Positions 9,174-20,385 of a stretch of 64,000 nt of DNA are shown one piece after another; the stretch's first letter is position 1; every line of letters begins with the position of its first letter. The stretch covers positions 2,542,001 through 2,606,000 of the forward strand of contig NZ_CP017713.1 of assembly GCF_002706425.1 (NCBI RefSeq), read 5' to 3'. Both the position numbers and the translations under genes were made by a program. The notes under the pieces were generated by a model. It ran no database searches. It saw nothing but the letters and a program-made list of their open reading frames with translations, and was not told the DNA's origin. This stretch comes from Loigolactobacillus coryniformis subsp. coryniformis KCTC 3167 = DSM 20001. Lineage in GTDB: Bacteria; Bacillota; Bacilli; Lactobacillales; Lactobacillaceae.

Positions 9174-10316
9174 TTAGTAACTACCAAAGACATGGCTGTA
9201 GAAACTCTTTTCACCTGCTTTGCGCGCAACAAAAGCTTGTGTACCGTCAGTTGACTGCACGGTGATCTCAATTGCGGCTTCACTTGGTAGATATTTATTA
9301 GCTGCAGTCACCAAGTATTGCGTGAAACTCTTGATTTCAGTTTCACTATAAAATTGCGTATTGATCGTAATGTTCATCCCAGATAAATTACCATCTTTGT
9401 AATGGGTTTGCGCTGTGACACCAGACAAATTAGGGAAGAACGATTGCACATTATTTTTGAAGTTAGTAAACGAATCAGCATCGCTGGAATTACCTGACTT
9501 AGCACTACCAACTACCGGTAAAACGTAATTAGCTTCGTTAACATCATGCCACTCACTAATTGTTTTACCGCCGTCTTTACTGATCCCATAAGCAAAGAAA
9601 GTCCCGCCAACTAAGCTATCATTAGTGGCCTGTTCGTACAACGCAATCACGATTGGCACATTACCAACGCCTTCGGTTTTACGCATTCGTGAAACGACTT
9701 GATCAGCCATCGACTTACCTTCACTGACCATTTTATCGTGAGAAATTTTGGTCTCGTAAGTTGCACCGTATTCTTCTTTTTGATAGTAATCGACTTGATT
9801 CATTGCCAAACCGATCGTCATACCACCAAGCTTGAGATTATTACCATCTTGGGTCATATAATCTTGTTCTTCAATTGCCTGTAAATAGTCTGGATTCCGC
9901 TTATCAGCATCCGTTTGACCATTGTCTTCTGGATTCAATCCACTGGCATTACTTTTAGACTTACGATCCAACCAATTCTGTGCCGTTGCTTTCTTTAAGT
10001 ATTGGCCTTCTTGGAAGATATAATCATCAGTGGCAAACTGCTTCTGTGAAATCGTCTGTAATCCATTTTCAAAGCTTTTCAGATTAGCCCCATTAGTATT
10101 CTGATCTTTCGTGAGTCCCCGTGCCTTACTGGTTTTATAACGACCATTCTGGATCACGCCTTGATACTCATCGTCAGAAGTTTGGCCGGTTGTCTGAATC
10201 GAGGTTTTAGTTTTGGTACTACTAGTCGTGCCGACACCGGACGAACCTAAGCGGCCACACGCGGTCAACAGTACGACACTAACTGCTAAAGCTAATATTG
10301 CGCTAATTCGTTTCAC
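9174..10316 (-). CDS. camS: CamS family sex pheromone-precursor lipoprotein
   Basis: 380 aa lipoprotein. The start is a signal peptide (MKRISAILALAVSVVLLTAC) with an LTAC lipobox and Cys at residue 20. In staphylococci and enterococci the CamS signal peptide gives rise to a peptide pheromone; the role of the mature protein is poorly known. The start codon is GTG (complement of CAC at 10314-10316) with GAGGAG upstream. Neighbours pcrA and ligA are its usual partners, but here ligA is separated by three tandem 108-bp repeats and the first repeat reaches into the camS ribosome binding site region. Confidence 0.9.
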   Translation of the reverse strand: MKRISAILALAVSVVLLTACGRLGSSGVGTTSSTKTKTSIQTTGQTSDDEYQGVIQNGRYKTSKARGLTKDQNTNGANLKSFENGLQTISQKQFATDDYIFQEGQYLKKATAQNWLDRKSKSNASGLNPEDNGQTDADKRNPDYLQAIEEQDYMTQDGNNLKLGGMTIGLAMNQVDYYQKEEYGATYETKISHDKMVSEGKSMADQVVSRMRKTEGVGNVPIVIALYEQATNDSLVGGTFFAYGISKDGGKTISEWHDVNEANYVLPVVGSAKSGNSSDADSFTNFKNNVQSFFPNLSGVTAQTHYKDGNLSGMNITINTQFYSETEIKSFTQYLVTAANKYLPSEAAIEITVQSTDGTQAFVARKAGEKSFYSHVFGSY

Positions 10317-10326
10317 GATTTTTCTC

Positions 10327-10650
10327 CTCTATCTCACTATTAATGATAATTTATTAGCGCAGTTCGCCAATAAATTCCTGATGTTCGTGGCGATGACCAT
10401 TCTTGTGGCAAAATTCACGCCGCAAGAAACATGGCTCTATCTCACTATTAATGATAATTTATTAGCACAGTTCGCCAATAAATTCCTGATGTTCGTGGCG
10501 ATGACCATTCTTGTGGCAAAATTCACGCCGCAAGAAACATGGCTCTATCTCACTATTAATGATAATTTATTAGCACAGTTCGCCAATAAATTCCTGATGT
10601 TCGTGGCGATGACCATTCTTGTGGCAAAATTCGTGCCGCAAGAAACATGG
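10327..10650. repeat. three tandem 108-bp repeats between ligA and camS
   Basis: Copies run 10327-10434, 10435-10542 and 10543-10650. They are nearly identical (changes include GCGCAG/GCACAG in copy 1 and CACGCC/GTGCCG-type changes in copy 3). Each unit has two potential hairpins: TTCTTGTGG with CCGCAAGAA, and TCGCC with GGCGA. Because 108 is a multiple of 3, one frame stays open through all copies, but I see no ribosome binding site for it. The array lies in the camS 5' leader as read on the minus strand, and the first unit ends inside the camS translation start region. Confidence 0.95.
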
Positions 10651-10675
10651 CTCCATCATAGAAATCATGATACCG

Positions 10676-12742
<2,067 letters not shown>

Positions 12743-12783
12743 TCACCTTCTTTCTATGATTAAGTGTCAAAAACGCTTTTTGT

Positions 12784-15057
12784 CTATTCTGTTACCTTAG
12801 TGATTGGCGCAAAGGCCGCCAATAAGCGCTTGATACCTTGTGATTTGAACGCAATATCCAATTCAGCGTCAGTGCCACTACCGCTGACCTTGACCACAGT
12901 GCCTTCGCCCCACTTTTTATGCTGCACCTTATCACCGGCCTGCCATGACTTGCTTTCGGCACCGGTACTATGTGTATTGGAAACCGACTTAGCCGCCGTT
13001 CCGCGCCGTGTGTGGTAGGTCGTCGCCGTTGCTCGTGTATAAGCGTTTTGCTGCCGGGAGTCACTGAATGGAATATTCCGTTCCGATAAACTAGCGGCCG
13101 TTTTATTTTCAAATAAAATCAAATCTTCATCAATTTCACCGACAAAGCGTGAAGCGGGATTACTCTGTGTTCGGCCGTATAACATTCGCGAGTAGGCGTT
13201 AGTCAGGTACAGCTTCTTTTTTGCTCGCGTAATACCGACGTAAGCTAAGCGTCGCTCTTCTTCTAGTTCATCGTTTTCCATCATTGCCCGTGATAATGGG
13301 AAGATTCCTTCTTCCATCCCCATCATGAAAACAACTGGGAACTCTAACCCTTTCGCAGCATGTAGTGTCATTAAAGTCACTTCACTGCTTTCTTCCTCGA
13401 TATCGTCTTGGTCAGAAACCAAAGCCAAATCAGTTAAAAAGTCAACGAAACGATCGCTATCAGCATCTGCTTCATCGTCGTAACCATCATCAAATTCTTT
13501 AGTTACCGACAAAAATTCTTGAATATTTTCGATTCGCGTCTGCGCTTCTAGTGTTTTTTCCTGTTTTAAAGCGTCTAAGTAACCGGTCTGTTCTAGCATT
13601 TGGGTCGTCAATTCCGTAACGTCCCACTCAGCTCGCTTGTCACGTAAAGCCGTCATAGTCGTTGCAAAACTGCCTAATGTATGGCGTGCTCGAGTGGCAA
13701 TACCGTTAGCTAGATCCACATTGCGGGCAGCTTCTAGCAAGGACCAATTATTGTAGTTAGCAAAGTCACGTAATTTATCGATCGTCCCGTTACCGATACC
13801 GCGCTTCGGGCTGTTGACGATTCGTTCAAAGTCGATCGAATCATCAGGGTTAACGATCACCCGCAAATAGGCCAGTACGTCCTTAATTTCTTTACGATCA
13901 TAGAACTTATGCCCACCAACCATTTTGTAAGGAATATTAGCCTTGACTAAATTTTCTTCAATCGTCCGTGATTGTGCGTTGGTTCGGTACAAGACGGCAA
14001 AGTCGCCATAACGGAAATCATTATCAGCCATCTCTTCTTGAATTTTAGCAACGACAAAGCGAGCTTCATCATGTTCGTTTTGACCACGATAGTAAGAAAT
14101 CTTAGCACCAGCATCATTTTCCGTCCATAACTTCTTCGGCTTACGGTAAACGTTGTTGTTGATCACATCATTAGCCGCCTGTAAAATCGTCTGCGTTGAG
14201 CGATAGTTTTGCTCCAACATAACGGTTTTAGCTTCTGGATAATCCTTCTCGAAGTTCATGATATTACTCATATCAGCACCCCGCCAACCATAAATACTCT
14301 GATCGGCATCACCCACGACACACAAATTATGATAACGCTGTGCCAACATATTAACTAAAGTATACTGCGCTTGGTTAGTATCCTGATATTCATCGACATG
14401 AATATAGCGAAACTTTTCTTGATAGTAATCTAGTGTTTCCGGTGATTTACGGAAGAGCTCGATCGTCAGCATGATCAAATCATCAAAATCAAGAGCTTGA
14501 TTGGCTTCTAATTCATTTTGATAAGGTTCATAACATTTAGCGACGATCTCTTCAAATGGCGTACTTGCTGCAGCCGCATAATCTTTTGGCGTTTGTAATT
14601 GGTTTTTGGCGTTAGAGATCTCACCTAAAATTGAACGTGGCGTATATTTTTTGGGATCGATATTCTGTTGGGTCAGGATCCGGCGCATTAAGGTATTTTG
14701 CTCACCTGGATCAGCAATTGTAAATGACCGACTGTAACCGGTCATTTTATCAATATCGCGACGCAAAATACGCACGCACAACGCATGGAAAGTTGAGACC
14801 CAAACGGATTCAGCTCGTTCATTCAATAAACTAGCCACACGTTCACGCATTTCGCGCGCGGCTTTGTTAGTAAATGTAATTGCCAAGATCCGCCATGGCG
14901 CAACGTCTAATTCTTCAATCAAGTAGGCGATGCGGTGCGTCACGACCCGTGTTTTCCCGGAACCGGCACCGGCCATGATCAATAATGGTCCCTCTGTCTG
15001 CTTTACCGCCTCTTGCTGCTTGTCGTTCATGCCCGTTAACAAATCCGTTGTGGCCAT
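12784..15057 (-). CDS. pcrA: ATP-dependent DNA helicase PcrA (UvrD/Rep family)
   Basis: 757 aa superfamily 1A 3'-5' helicase for repair and for clearing proteins from DNA. Motifs in order: Walker [15 protein letters not shown] (residues about 30-43), Ia [79 protein letters not shown]. The C-terminal Tudor-like domain ([15 protein letters not shown]) is the RNA-polymerase-binding part of PcrA. It heads a pcrA-ligA-camS unit. Confidence 0.97.
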   Translation of the reverse strand: MATTDLLTGMNDKQQEAVKQTEGPLLIMAGAGSGKTRVVTHRIAYLIEELDVAPWRILAITFTNKAAREMRERVASLLNERAESVWVSTFHALCVRILRRDIDKMTGYSRSFTIADPGEQNTLMRRILTQQNIDPKKYTPRSILGEISNAKNQLQTPKDYAAAASTPFEEIVAKCYEPYQNELEANQALDFDDLIMLTIELFRKSPETLDYYQEKFRYIHVDEYQDTNQAQYTLVNMLAQRYHNLCVVGDADQSIYGWRGADMSNIMNFEKDYPEAKTVMLEQNYRSTQTILQAANDVINNNVYRKPKKLWTENDAGAKISYYRGQNEHDEARFVVAKIQEEMADNDFRYGDFAVLYRTNAQSRTIEENLVKANIPYKMVGGHKFYDRKEIKDVLAYLRVIVNPDDSIDFERIVNSPKRGIGNGTIDKLRDFANYNNWSLLEAARNVDLANGIATRARHTLGSFATTMTALRDKRAEWDVTELTTQMLEQTGYLDALKQEKTLEAQTRIENIQEFLSVTKEFDDGYDDEADADSDRFVDFLTDLALVSDQDDIEEESSEVTLMTLHAAKGLEFPVVFMMGMEEGIFPLSRAMMENDELEEERRLAYVGITRAKKKLYLTNAYSRMLYGRTQSNPASRFVGEIDEDLILFENKTAASLSERNIPFSDSRQQNAYTRATATTYHTRRGTAAKSVSNTHSTGAESKSWQAGDKVQHKKWGEGTVVKVSGSGTDAELDIAFKSQGIKRLLAAFAPITKVTE

Positions 15058-15180
15058 AACTTAGTCAGTCCCCCGTTTTTAATTATTTACTGGTGCGTAC
15101 TTGTAATTGCTATCTTTTTATTCGCACTAAATTGGTTAGCCAGCGGCAAAAATAATTTTGTAACGCGGCCTAACTGGAAA

Positions 15181-15205
15181 ACGCCAAGTTAATCTAACTC
15201 GGCGT
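15181..15205 (-). promoter_or_regulatory. hairpin near the 5' end of the pcrA leader
   Basis: ACGCCAAGTTA and TAACTCGGCGT form an 11-bp stem with one mismatch around a 3-base loop. No T-run follows on either strand, so it is not a simple terminator. It lies just downstream of a likely -10 at 15224-15229, at the start of a roughly 160-base leader, and may stabilise the messenger or bind a regulator. Confidence 0.45.
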
Positions 15206-15223
15206 CACATCGTTCAACTCAAC

Positions 15224-15229
15224 ATTATA
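15224..15229 (-). promoter_or_regulatory. candidate -10 box for pcrA-ligA-camS
   Basis: A perfect TATAAT on the minus strand about 167 bases before pcrA, downstream of the purB terminator. No good -35 stands at 16-18 bases, so the call is tentative. Confidence 0.4.
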
Positions 15230-15294
15230 ACAAAAATTCACTTAAACTTCTCTAAAGAATTCTAAAAATACGAATATAAGTTCGCACACTACTT

Positions 15295-15329
15295 ACAAAA
15301 AAGCTGCGACAATAATTATGCCCCAGCTT
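15295..15329 (-). terminator. terminator after purB
   Basis: AAGCTG and CAGCTT pair across an open loop and are followed on the minus strand by six Ts, about 13 bases after the purB stop. Confidence 0.65.
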
Positions 15330-15341
15330 CTTTAAATATTT

Positions 15342-16640
15342 TTATTCAGCTAAACCAACACGTTCAAAAATTTCATCCACGTGCCGTAAATGCCAGTGAT
15401 AATCGAATGCATCGTCTAAATCTTTACTGCTAAGTGCATTGGTCACCTTAGGATCAGCTTCCAATAATGGTCGGAAAGGCTTCTTTTCATCCCAAGCCAC
15501 TGCCGTTTTCGGTTGCACTAAATCATAAGCAGCCTCACGACTCATGCCGCTTTCAATTAATTTCAACATCACTCGTTGGCTATAGATCAAGCCGTAAGTG
15601 ACATCCATGTTGCTGCGCATCTTTTCTGGGAAAATCGTCAACGTATCTAGAATCTTCGTGAAACGATGCAAGATATAATCCAATAACCCAGTGGTATCAG
15701 GAATAATGATCCGTTCTGCTGAACTATGTGAAATATCGCGATCATGCCACAATGGCACATCTTCGTAAGCCGTGATCATATGACCGCGGATCACACGGGC
15801 CAAGCCGGTAACATTTTCCGAACCGATCGGATTGCGTTTATGTGGCATTGCCGAGGAACCCTTTTGACCCGCAGCGAAAAATTCTTCAACTTCATGAATT
15901 TCAGTCCGTTGTAATGAACGTACTTCCGTCGCAAAACGTTCGATCGAAGTGGCAATCAATGCCATCGTTGCCACGTACTCAGCGTGAAGATCACGTGGCA
16001 AAATTTGCGTTGAAATATCTTGGGCACGAATGCCTAAATGCTCAGTCACGTACTGCTCAACAAATGGCGGGATATTAGCAAATGTTCCTACAGCACCACT
16101 AATTTTACCGGCTTCAACACCCTTAGCTGCATGTTCGAAACGTTCTTGATTGCGTTTCATTTCCGCGTACCATTGTGCCATCCGCAAACCAAAAGTCGTT
16201 GGTTCAGCATGAACACCATGGGTACGGCCCATCATAACAGTGTACTTATAAGTTTTAGCTTGCTTTGCAAGAACGTCGATCAAGTTTTGAATATCTTGGC
16301 GGATCAAATCATTGGCTTGCTTCATCAAGTAACCAAAGGCAGTATCAACCACATCGGTTGACGTCAGCCCGTAATGAACCCATTTTTTCTCAGGGCCAAG
16401 GCTTTCTGAAACATCACGAGTAAATGCCACAACGTCATGTTTCGTTTGCTTCTCTAATTCAGCGATCCGCGCAACATCAAAAGTCGCTTTCTGGCGAATT
16501 TTAACCGCATCTTCCTTAGGTACTTCGCCAATTTCAGCCCAAGCTTCATCCGCTAAAGTTTCAACTTCTAACCATGCCTGATAGCGATTCTGATCAGTCC
16601 AAATCTGTCCCATCTCTGGGCGCGTATAGCGTTCTAACAT
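15342..16640 (-). CDS. purB: adenylosuccinate lyase
   Basis: 432 aa from ATG 16638-16640, giving the usual start [14 protein letters not shown] with GAGG 7 bases upstream; a longer in-frame reading to 16688 lacks a ribosome binding site. Cleaves SAICAR to AICAR and adenylosuccinate to AMP, releasing fumarate. The fumarase/aspartase superfamily signature is [16 protein letters not shown] (catalytic serine loop), with the histidine regions [14 protein letters not shown] and [10 protein letters not shown]. It follows the purK-like gene across an intercistronic hairpin. Confidence 0.96.
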   Translation of the reverse strand: MLERYTRPEMGQIWTDQNRYQAWLEVETLADEAWAEIGEVPKEDAVKIRQKATFDVARIAELEKQTKHDVVAFTRDVSESLGPEKKWVHYGLTSTDVVDTAFGYLMKQANDLIRQDIQNLIDVLAKQAKTYKYTVMMGRTHGVHAEPTTFGLRMAQWYAEMKRNQERFEHAAKGVEAGKISGAVGTFANIPPFVEQYVTEHLGIRAQDISTQILPRDLHAEYVATMALIATSIERFATEVRSLQRTEIHEVEEFFAAGQKGSSAMPHKRNPIGSENVTGLARVIRGHMITAYEDVPLWHDRDISHSSAERIIIPDTTGLLDYILHRFTKILDTLTIFPEKMRSNMDVTYGLIYSQRVMLKLIESGMSREAAYDLVQPKTAVAWDEKKPFRPLLEADPKVTNALSSKDLDDAFDYHWHLRHVDEIFERVGLAE

Positions 16641-16671
16641 AGTAAGCCTCGCTTTTCCATAGAATTTAGAA

Positions 16672-16704
16672 TACCAAGAAAACATCATTGATATTTTCTT
16701 GGTA
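16672..16704 (-). promoter_or_regulatory. intercistronic hairpin between purK-like gene and purB
   Basis: TACCAAGAAAA and TTTTCTTGGTA form a perfect 11-bp stem around an 11-base loop. The downstream minus-strand sequence (TTCTAAATTC) is only mildly T-rich, so partial termination or an RNA-processing site are both possible. Confidence 0.5.
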
Positions 16705-16722
16705 CATTTTCACAAATCAAGT

Positions 16723-17859
16723 TTAACCCTTTTCAGGTGGTTGATTCCAAATCTCTGTGTCGTAAATTTGTTCCAAAGTATGCCGCGTGTCCGCGGTCAA
16801 GATCGTAACGTGGCCAGCGCGGTCATTATCATCCTGTGCATTATCTAAATAGTAATAAAAATGCCAATCTGGTTTGATCAACACCTGAGTAAAGGTGTCA
16901 GTGATCAAGCGCTTAGGAATCGTCACCGATACTGCAGGGCTGATCAATTTAATTTTTGGTAGTGGCCAATGACAAAGTGTCCGCAAGTGTAATTCATATT
17001 GCGAAACATTAGTTGCTTCATTAAAAATGTTGCCCGAAGTATGCGGTCCTGGTACTAGCCGCTTCACGTAAAGTGTATCAGAAGCAGTTAAGAAAAACTC
17101 AATTCCGAACACACCGACATAATCCAACGCGTTACCAACTAATTCGGCAATGCGTTGGACCTCAGCCATCACAGCCGGTTTGATCCGCGCCGGTACGATG
17201 GTTTCAAATAATTCTTGATCAACAAAAACATTCTCCACCACTGGCATATAAGCTAAGTTCTTATCAGCATCTTTCGCAACCATGATCGTGAGCTCACTTT
17301 CATAGGGAACCCACGATTCCAAAATATAGGTGCCTGAAGTTAAGTATTTCTCGCTACCCGCAATATCTGCCTCACCGTAAATAATGTGTTGAAATTGCTT
17401 GCCGTAGCCCTTTTGGATCGGCTTTAAAACACAAGGGTAACCAATCGACGCTACCGCATCATATACATCATTGATATCAACGATCGTTGCGTAAGGTGCA
17501 ATATTCAAATTATGACTTTCAAAGAAAACTTTCTCCAATTGCCGATCTTGAGTGATCGCCAAAATATCGGTTCCTTGAGGCAAATTGACCGCGTTTAATT
17601 GGTCCAACACGCTGGTATCGATATTTTCATACTGATAGGTCATTGCATCGCAAAACTGTGCTAATTTCTGTAAATTAGTTACTGAATTCAAAGCGCCCAT
17701 TTCAGTCACATCGGCTACACCAGCCGCAGGGCTATCTAAAGTATCGGTTAAAATACCGACGCGAAAGCCTAAACGTTTAGCCGCTAAGGCCAGTAATTTA
17801 CTGTTTGCATCACCACCAATGATACCGATCATACTGTCTGGATAAATAACTGCAGTCAC
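16723..17859 (-). CDS. PurK-like ATP-grasp protein (N5-CAIR synthetase family), diverged
   Basis: 378 aa from GTG 17857-17859, which has AAGG upstream; an ATG at 17877 is a less likely start. Overall order and many blocks match PurK (EYENIDTSVL-type segment, ITQDRQLEK, NIAPYATI, GYPCVLKP, ESWVPYESELTIMV, FGIEFFLT, SQYELHLRTLC). Key sites differ from the family: the N-terminal GGGQLG loop reads GGDANSK, the glycine-rich ATP loop reads KPIQKGYGKQ, and the conserved NE(L/I)APRPHNSGH reads KRLVPGPHTSGN, so the Mg-binding Asn-Glu pair is Lys-Arg. No purE or other early purine gene is adjacent, only purB downstream. It may be a regulatory or inactive paralogue; the fold assignment is firm, the activity is not. 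Confidence 0.75.
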   Translation of the reverse strand: MTAVIYPDSMIGIIGGDANSKLLALAAKRLGFRVGILTDTLDSPAAGVADVTEMGALNSVTNLQKLAQFCDAMTYQYENIDTSVLDQLNAVNLPQGTDILAITQDRQLEKVFFESHNLNIAPYATIVDINDVYDAVASIGYPCVLKPIQKGYGKQFQHIIYGEADIAGSEKYLTSGTYILESWVPYESELTIMVAKDADKNLAYMPVVENVFVDQELFETIVPARIKPAVMAEVQRIAELVGNALDYVGVFGIEFFLTASDTLYVKRLVPGPHTSGNIFNEATNVSQYELHLRTLCHWPLPKIKLISPAVSVTIPKRLITDTFTQVLIKPDWHFYYYLDNAQDDNDRAGHVTILTADTRHTLEQIYDTEIWNQPPEKG

Positions 17860-17942
17860 ATTTCTCACAACCTTCATTTGCTAACGTTTAAAGTTGCTTT
17901 AATCGTAGCATAGCAGTCTTTACCCGTCAAAATCTGTAACGT

Positions 17943-18001
17943 GTGTTGAAAAATGGCCAGATCATTGCGTAGCTATCGTCATAATCTGCCTTTTAGCACA
18001 T
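17943..18001. repeat. small hairpin repeat, copy 1
   Basis: GTGTGTTGAAAAATGGCCAGAT pairs imperfectly with ATCTGCCTTTTAGCACAT around the inner sequence CATTGCGTA. Similar sequence (GTGTG, TTG, AAAA, CAGAT, ATTGCGTA) recurs inverted at 25686-25741 and in shorter form at 20104-20145. It lies between pbuX and the purK-like gene. Confidence 0.4.
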
Positions 18002-18014
18002 TTCTAAAAACCGG

Positions 18015-19343
18015 TTATTCTTCCTCGTTCAAACCATCGTCTTCTTCTAATTCAGCTTCTGGTTGCCGTGGCCGTAAAATTAAATTCAGCAGAACGGCTG
18101 ATAAACTAGCCATCACGATCCCATTGCCTAGCAATAGTTGTAAAGTCGTTGGTAGGGACTGAAAAATAGTTGGTTCAACACTGACCCCAAGTCCAAGTCC
18201 AATCGACAAGGCGGCGATCAAAACGTTTTTATCATTATGAAAATCAACATGCCGTAACATCCGAATTCCTTGGATCGCCACCATGCCAAACATCACAAGC
18301 ATGGCGCCACCTAAAACAGGCGTTGGAATGATCGTTGCCACCGCACCAACTTTAGGCAATAAACCGAGCAAAATCAGAAAACCAGCAGAATAGAAAATCG
18401 GTTTCCGCGTTTTGATACCAGATAATTGCACTAAACCAACATTTTGCGAAAATGTCGTGTAGGGGAAAGTATTAAAAATACCGCCAAGCATTACGGCTAA
18501 AGCCTCAGCGCGGTAACCCTTTTTCAGATCGCTGCTTTCAATTTTACGGTTGGTAATATCACCTAACGCAAAGAAAACGCCGGTGGATTCTACCATTGAA
18601 ACTAAGGAAACTAAAATCATCGTTAAGATCGACGACCACTCAAAATGTGGTGCGCCAAAATAAAATGGTTGGGGAAAATGTAGCCAGCTAGCTTCTGCTA
18701 CCGGCTGCAAAGAGACCATGCCCATAAAGGCCGCCACAATCGTTCCGACCAATAAGCCGATCAAGACAGCGATTTGCCGAATGAAGCCAACGCCCCATAC
18801 GTTAACCGCCAAAATCACTAGCACAGTCAAAAAACCAACGGCCAGGGAATCTGGTGAGCCAAAGTTTTTTGCTGAGGCATCACCACCACCTAAGTTGGTA
18901 AAGGCAACTGGAATCAACGTCAAACCAATGACAGTGATCAACGTCCCTGTAACCAACGGCGGAAATAACCGTTTGATTTTAGAAAATGCACCGGCGATCA
19001 GGAAAACAAAGGCCCCGGCAGCAATAATTGCCCCATACATTGTTCCAATTGTAAAACGCTCACCAATCATCTTCAATGGTTCAACCGCCTGTACTGCACA
19101 ACCAAGTACAACGGGTAAACCGATACCGACGAAACGATTCGTCCAGATCTGCAGCAACGTTGCCAAGCCACACATGAAGATGTCAATGGAAACTAGATAT
19201 GTCATTTGACTGGCCGAAAAATGCAGTGCTCCGCCAATTAATAGCGGTACTAAAACAGAACCGGAATACATTGCCAAGAGGTGTTGCAAGCCCAGCGCAG
19301 CCGCTTTTGGATGTGAAACGCTGACGACTTGCTTATTCTGCAT
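18015..19343 (-). CDS. pbuX: xanthine permease (NCS2 family)
   Basis: 442 aa membrane protein, about 14 helices, importing xanthine. The nucleobase-transporter signature QNVGLVQLSGIKTRK and the segment STGVFFALGDI are present. Start at ATG 19341-19343, inside the end of xpt (11-base overlap) with AAGGAG 7 bases upstream; a longer in-frame reading would lie within xpt. Cotranscribed with xpt behind the guanine riboswitch, so uptake and conversion of xanthine are switched together. The C-terminus is acidic. Confidence 0.93.
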   Translation of the reverse strand: MQNKQVVSVSHPKAAALGLQHLLAMYSGSVLVPLLIGGALHFSASQMTYLVSIDIFMCGLATLLQIWTNRFVGIGLPVVLGCAVQAVEPLKMIGERFTIGTMYGAIIAAGAFVFLIAGAFSKIKRLFPPLVTGTLITVIGLTLIPVAFTNLGGGDASAKNFGSPDSLAVGFLTVLVILAVNVWGVGFIRQIAVLIGLLVGTIVAAFMGMVSLQPVAEASWLHFPQPFYFGAPHFEWSSILTMILVSLVSMVESTGVFFALGDITNRKIESSDLKKGYRAEALAVMLGGIFNTFPYTTFSQNVGLVQLSGIKTRKPIFYSAGFLILLGLLPKVGAVATIIPTPVLGGAMLVMFGMVAIQGIRMLRHVDFHNDKNVLIAALSIGLGLGVSVEPTIFQSLPTTLQLLLGNGIVMASLSAVLLNLILRPRQPEAELEEDDGLNEEE

Positions 19344-19929
19344 GTTCTGACTCCTTATCACCAACAAAAACAACATGACCATTTTCAAAGGCAGCAATTT
19401 GTGCCAATGATTCTAGGCGAATATTCTTTTCCTTGATCAATTCGTGACCACGTTGGAAAGTTTTTTCGATTGCGATGCCGACCCCTTTGATCTCAGCGTG
19501 AGCTTGTTCACACACCTCGATCAGGCCAGCAACGGCTTGACCGTTAGCCAAGAAATCATCGATGATCAATACTTTATCGTCCGCGCCGAGAAACTTTTTG
19601 GAGATTGAAATTTCATTGCTGACTTTTTTCGTATAAGAATAGACCGTTGCCGTGTACAAATCATTGACCAACGTTAAACTTTTATGTTTGCGGGCAAAAA
19701 TGACTGGTACATGTAACTGTAACCCAGTTAATAAAGCAGGCGCGATGCCAGAGGACTCCACCGTTAAGACTTTGGTGATCCCTTCACCACGGAATAACTG
19801 CGCAAATTCTTCACCCATTGCGAACATCAAGTCCGGATCCACCTGATGGTTCAGGAAGTTATCCACCTTCAACACATTACCATCTAATACTTGACCATCA
19901 CGTCGAATTCGCTCCTCGAGCAACTTCAT
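19333..19929 (-). CDS. xpt: xanthine phosphoribosyltransferase
   Basis: 198 aa from ATG 19927-19929, starting MKLLEERIRRDG; the upstream in-frame ATG at 19942-19944 overlaps the GGAGG ribosome binding site and is rejected. Converts xanthine and PRPP to XMP. The PRPP-binding loop is VLIIDDFLANGQAV (about residue 125-138) and the substrate region ESSGIAPALL is present. First gene of xpt-pbuX, under the purine riboswitch at 20035-20100. Confidence 0.95.
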   Translation of the reverse strand: MKLLEERIRRDGQVLDGNVLKVDNFLNHQVDPDLMFAMGEEFAQLFRGEGITKVLTVESSGIAPALLTGLQLHVPVIFARKHKSLTLVNDLYTATVYSYTKKVSNEISISKKFLGADDKVLIIDDFLANGQAVAGLIEVCEQAHAEIKGVGIAIEKTFQRGHELIKEKNIRLESLAQIAAFENGHVVFVGDKESEHAE

Positions 19930-19981
19930 AAATATAACCTCCAAAATTAAAATATTATTGCGCTGAAGACACGCTGCCTAC

Positions 19982-20017
19982 AAAAAAACTTCTTTTACAC
20001 GGTTCGGCAAAAGAAGC
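19982..20017 (-). terminator. riboswitch-controlled terminator before xpt
   Basis: On the minus strand CTTCTTTT and AAAAGAAG pair around a 12-base loop and run into seven Ts. It lies about 17 bases after the purine aptamer and is its expression platform: guanine binding should favour this terminator. Confidence 0.85.
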
Positions 20018-20034
20018 GGTACGACCACTTTTTT

Positions 20035-20100
20035 GCTTATAGTCCCGAATTTACGGTTCAGGGTAGAAACTCGCCAACCAGATTATGGCATTATATAAGC
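20035..20100 (-). promoter_or_regulatory. purine (guanine-type) riboswitch aptamer
   Basis: Read on the minus strand, P1 pairs GCTTATA with TATAAGC (perfect 7 bp), and the core has the family's invariant parts: ATAAT, GGTTGGCGAGTTTCTACC and CCGTAAATTCGGGACTA. The ligand-reading pyrimidine in GGACTA is C, which in this family specifies guanine/hypoxanthine and not adenine. It controls xpt-pbuX through the terminator downstream. Confidence 0.95.
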
Positions 20101-20106
20101 AGAGTG

Positions 20107-20135
20107 ATAGAAAAAGCAGTAATCTACTTTTTCAA
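20107..20135 (-). promoter_or_regulatory. candidate promoter of xpt-pbuX
   Basis: Minus strand TTGAAA (20130-20135), 17-base spacer, TTCTAT (20107-20112). The expected start point falls at the edge of the aptamer P1 stem, as expected for a riboswitch leader. The hexamers overlap a small repeat-like hairpin (GAAAAAG with CTTTTTC). Confidence 0.5.
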
Positions 20136-20145
20136 CCACGTTTAA

Positions 20146-20385
20146 ACTCATTCAGTTGGCACAATGCCACTAAACATCAGTTAAATACACATGAAATTAT
20201 TATAACTTTAGCACAGTTAATTCCGAATGACAATACAAGTTAGGAAGATTTCATTTGGTTTTAAGCCAGTACGCTAATTGTGGCTTAAATTGAAAAACCA
20301 GCGGTAAACTATCAATAATCAACTTAGATCAGCTGGATTGATCATGCCGAGTCATTAAGGCGTGAGTGACACAAAATACGAACGT
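20146..20385. other. intergenic stretch upstream of the riboswitch, without gene
   Basis: This stretch lies between the xpt promoter and the end of the GH73 gene. A TATAAT on the minus strand (about 20199-20204) could be a second promoter, but I see no matching -35. No open frame with a ribosome binding site and no strong terminator for the GH73 gene were seen. Confidence 0.4.

Noticed and set aside
10327-10650. Possible CRISPR array
   Set aside because: The units are directly adjacent with no unique spacers and are too long; no cas genes are present.
18718-19209. 163-codon open frame opposite pbuX
   Set aside because: It is a shadow of the well-supported xanthine permease; low-complexity, Pro/Lys/Thr-rich product and no ribosome binding site.
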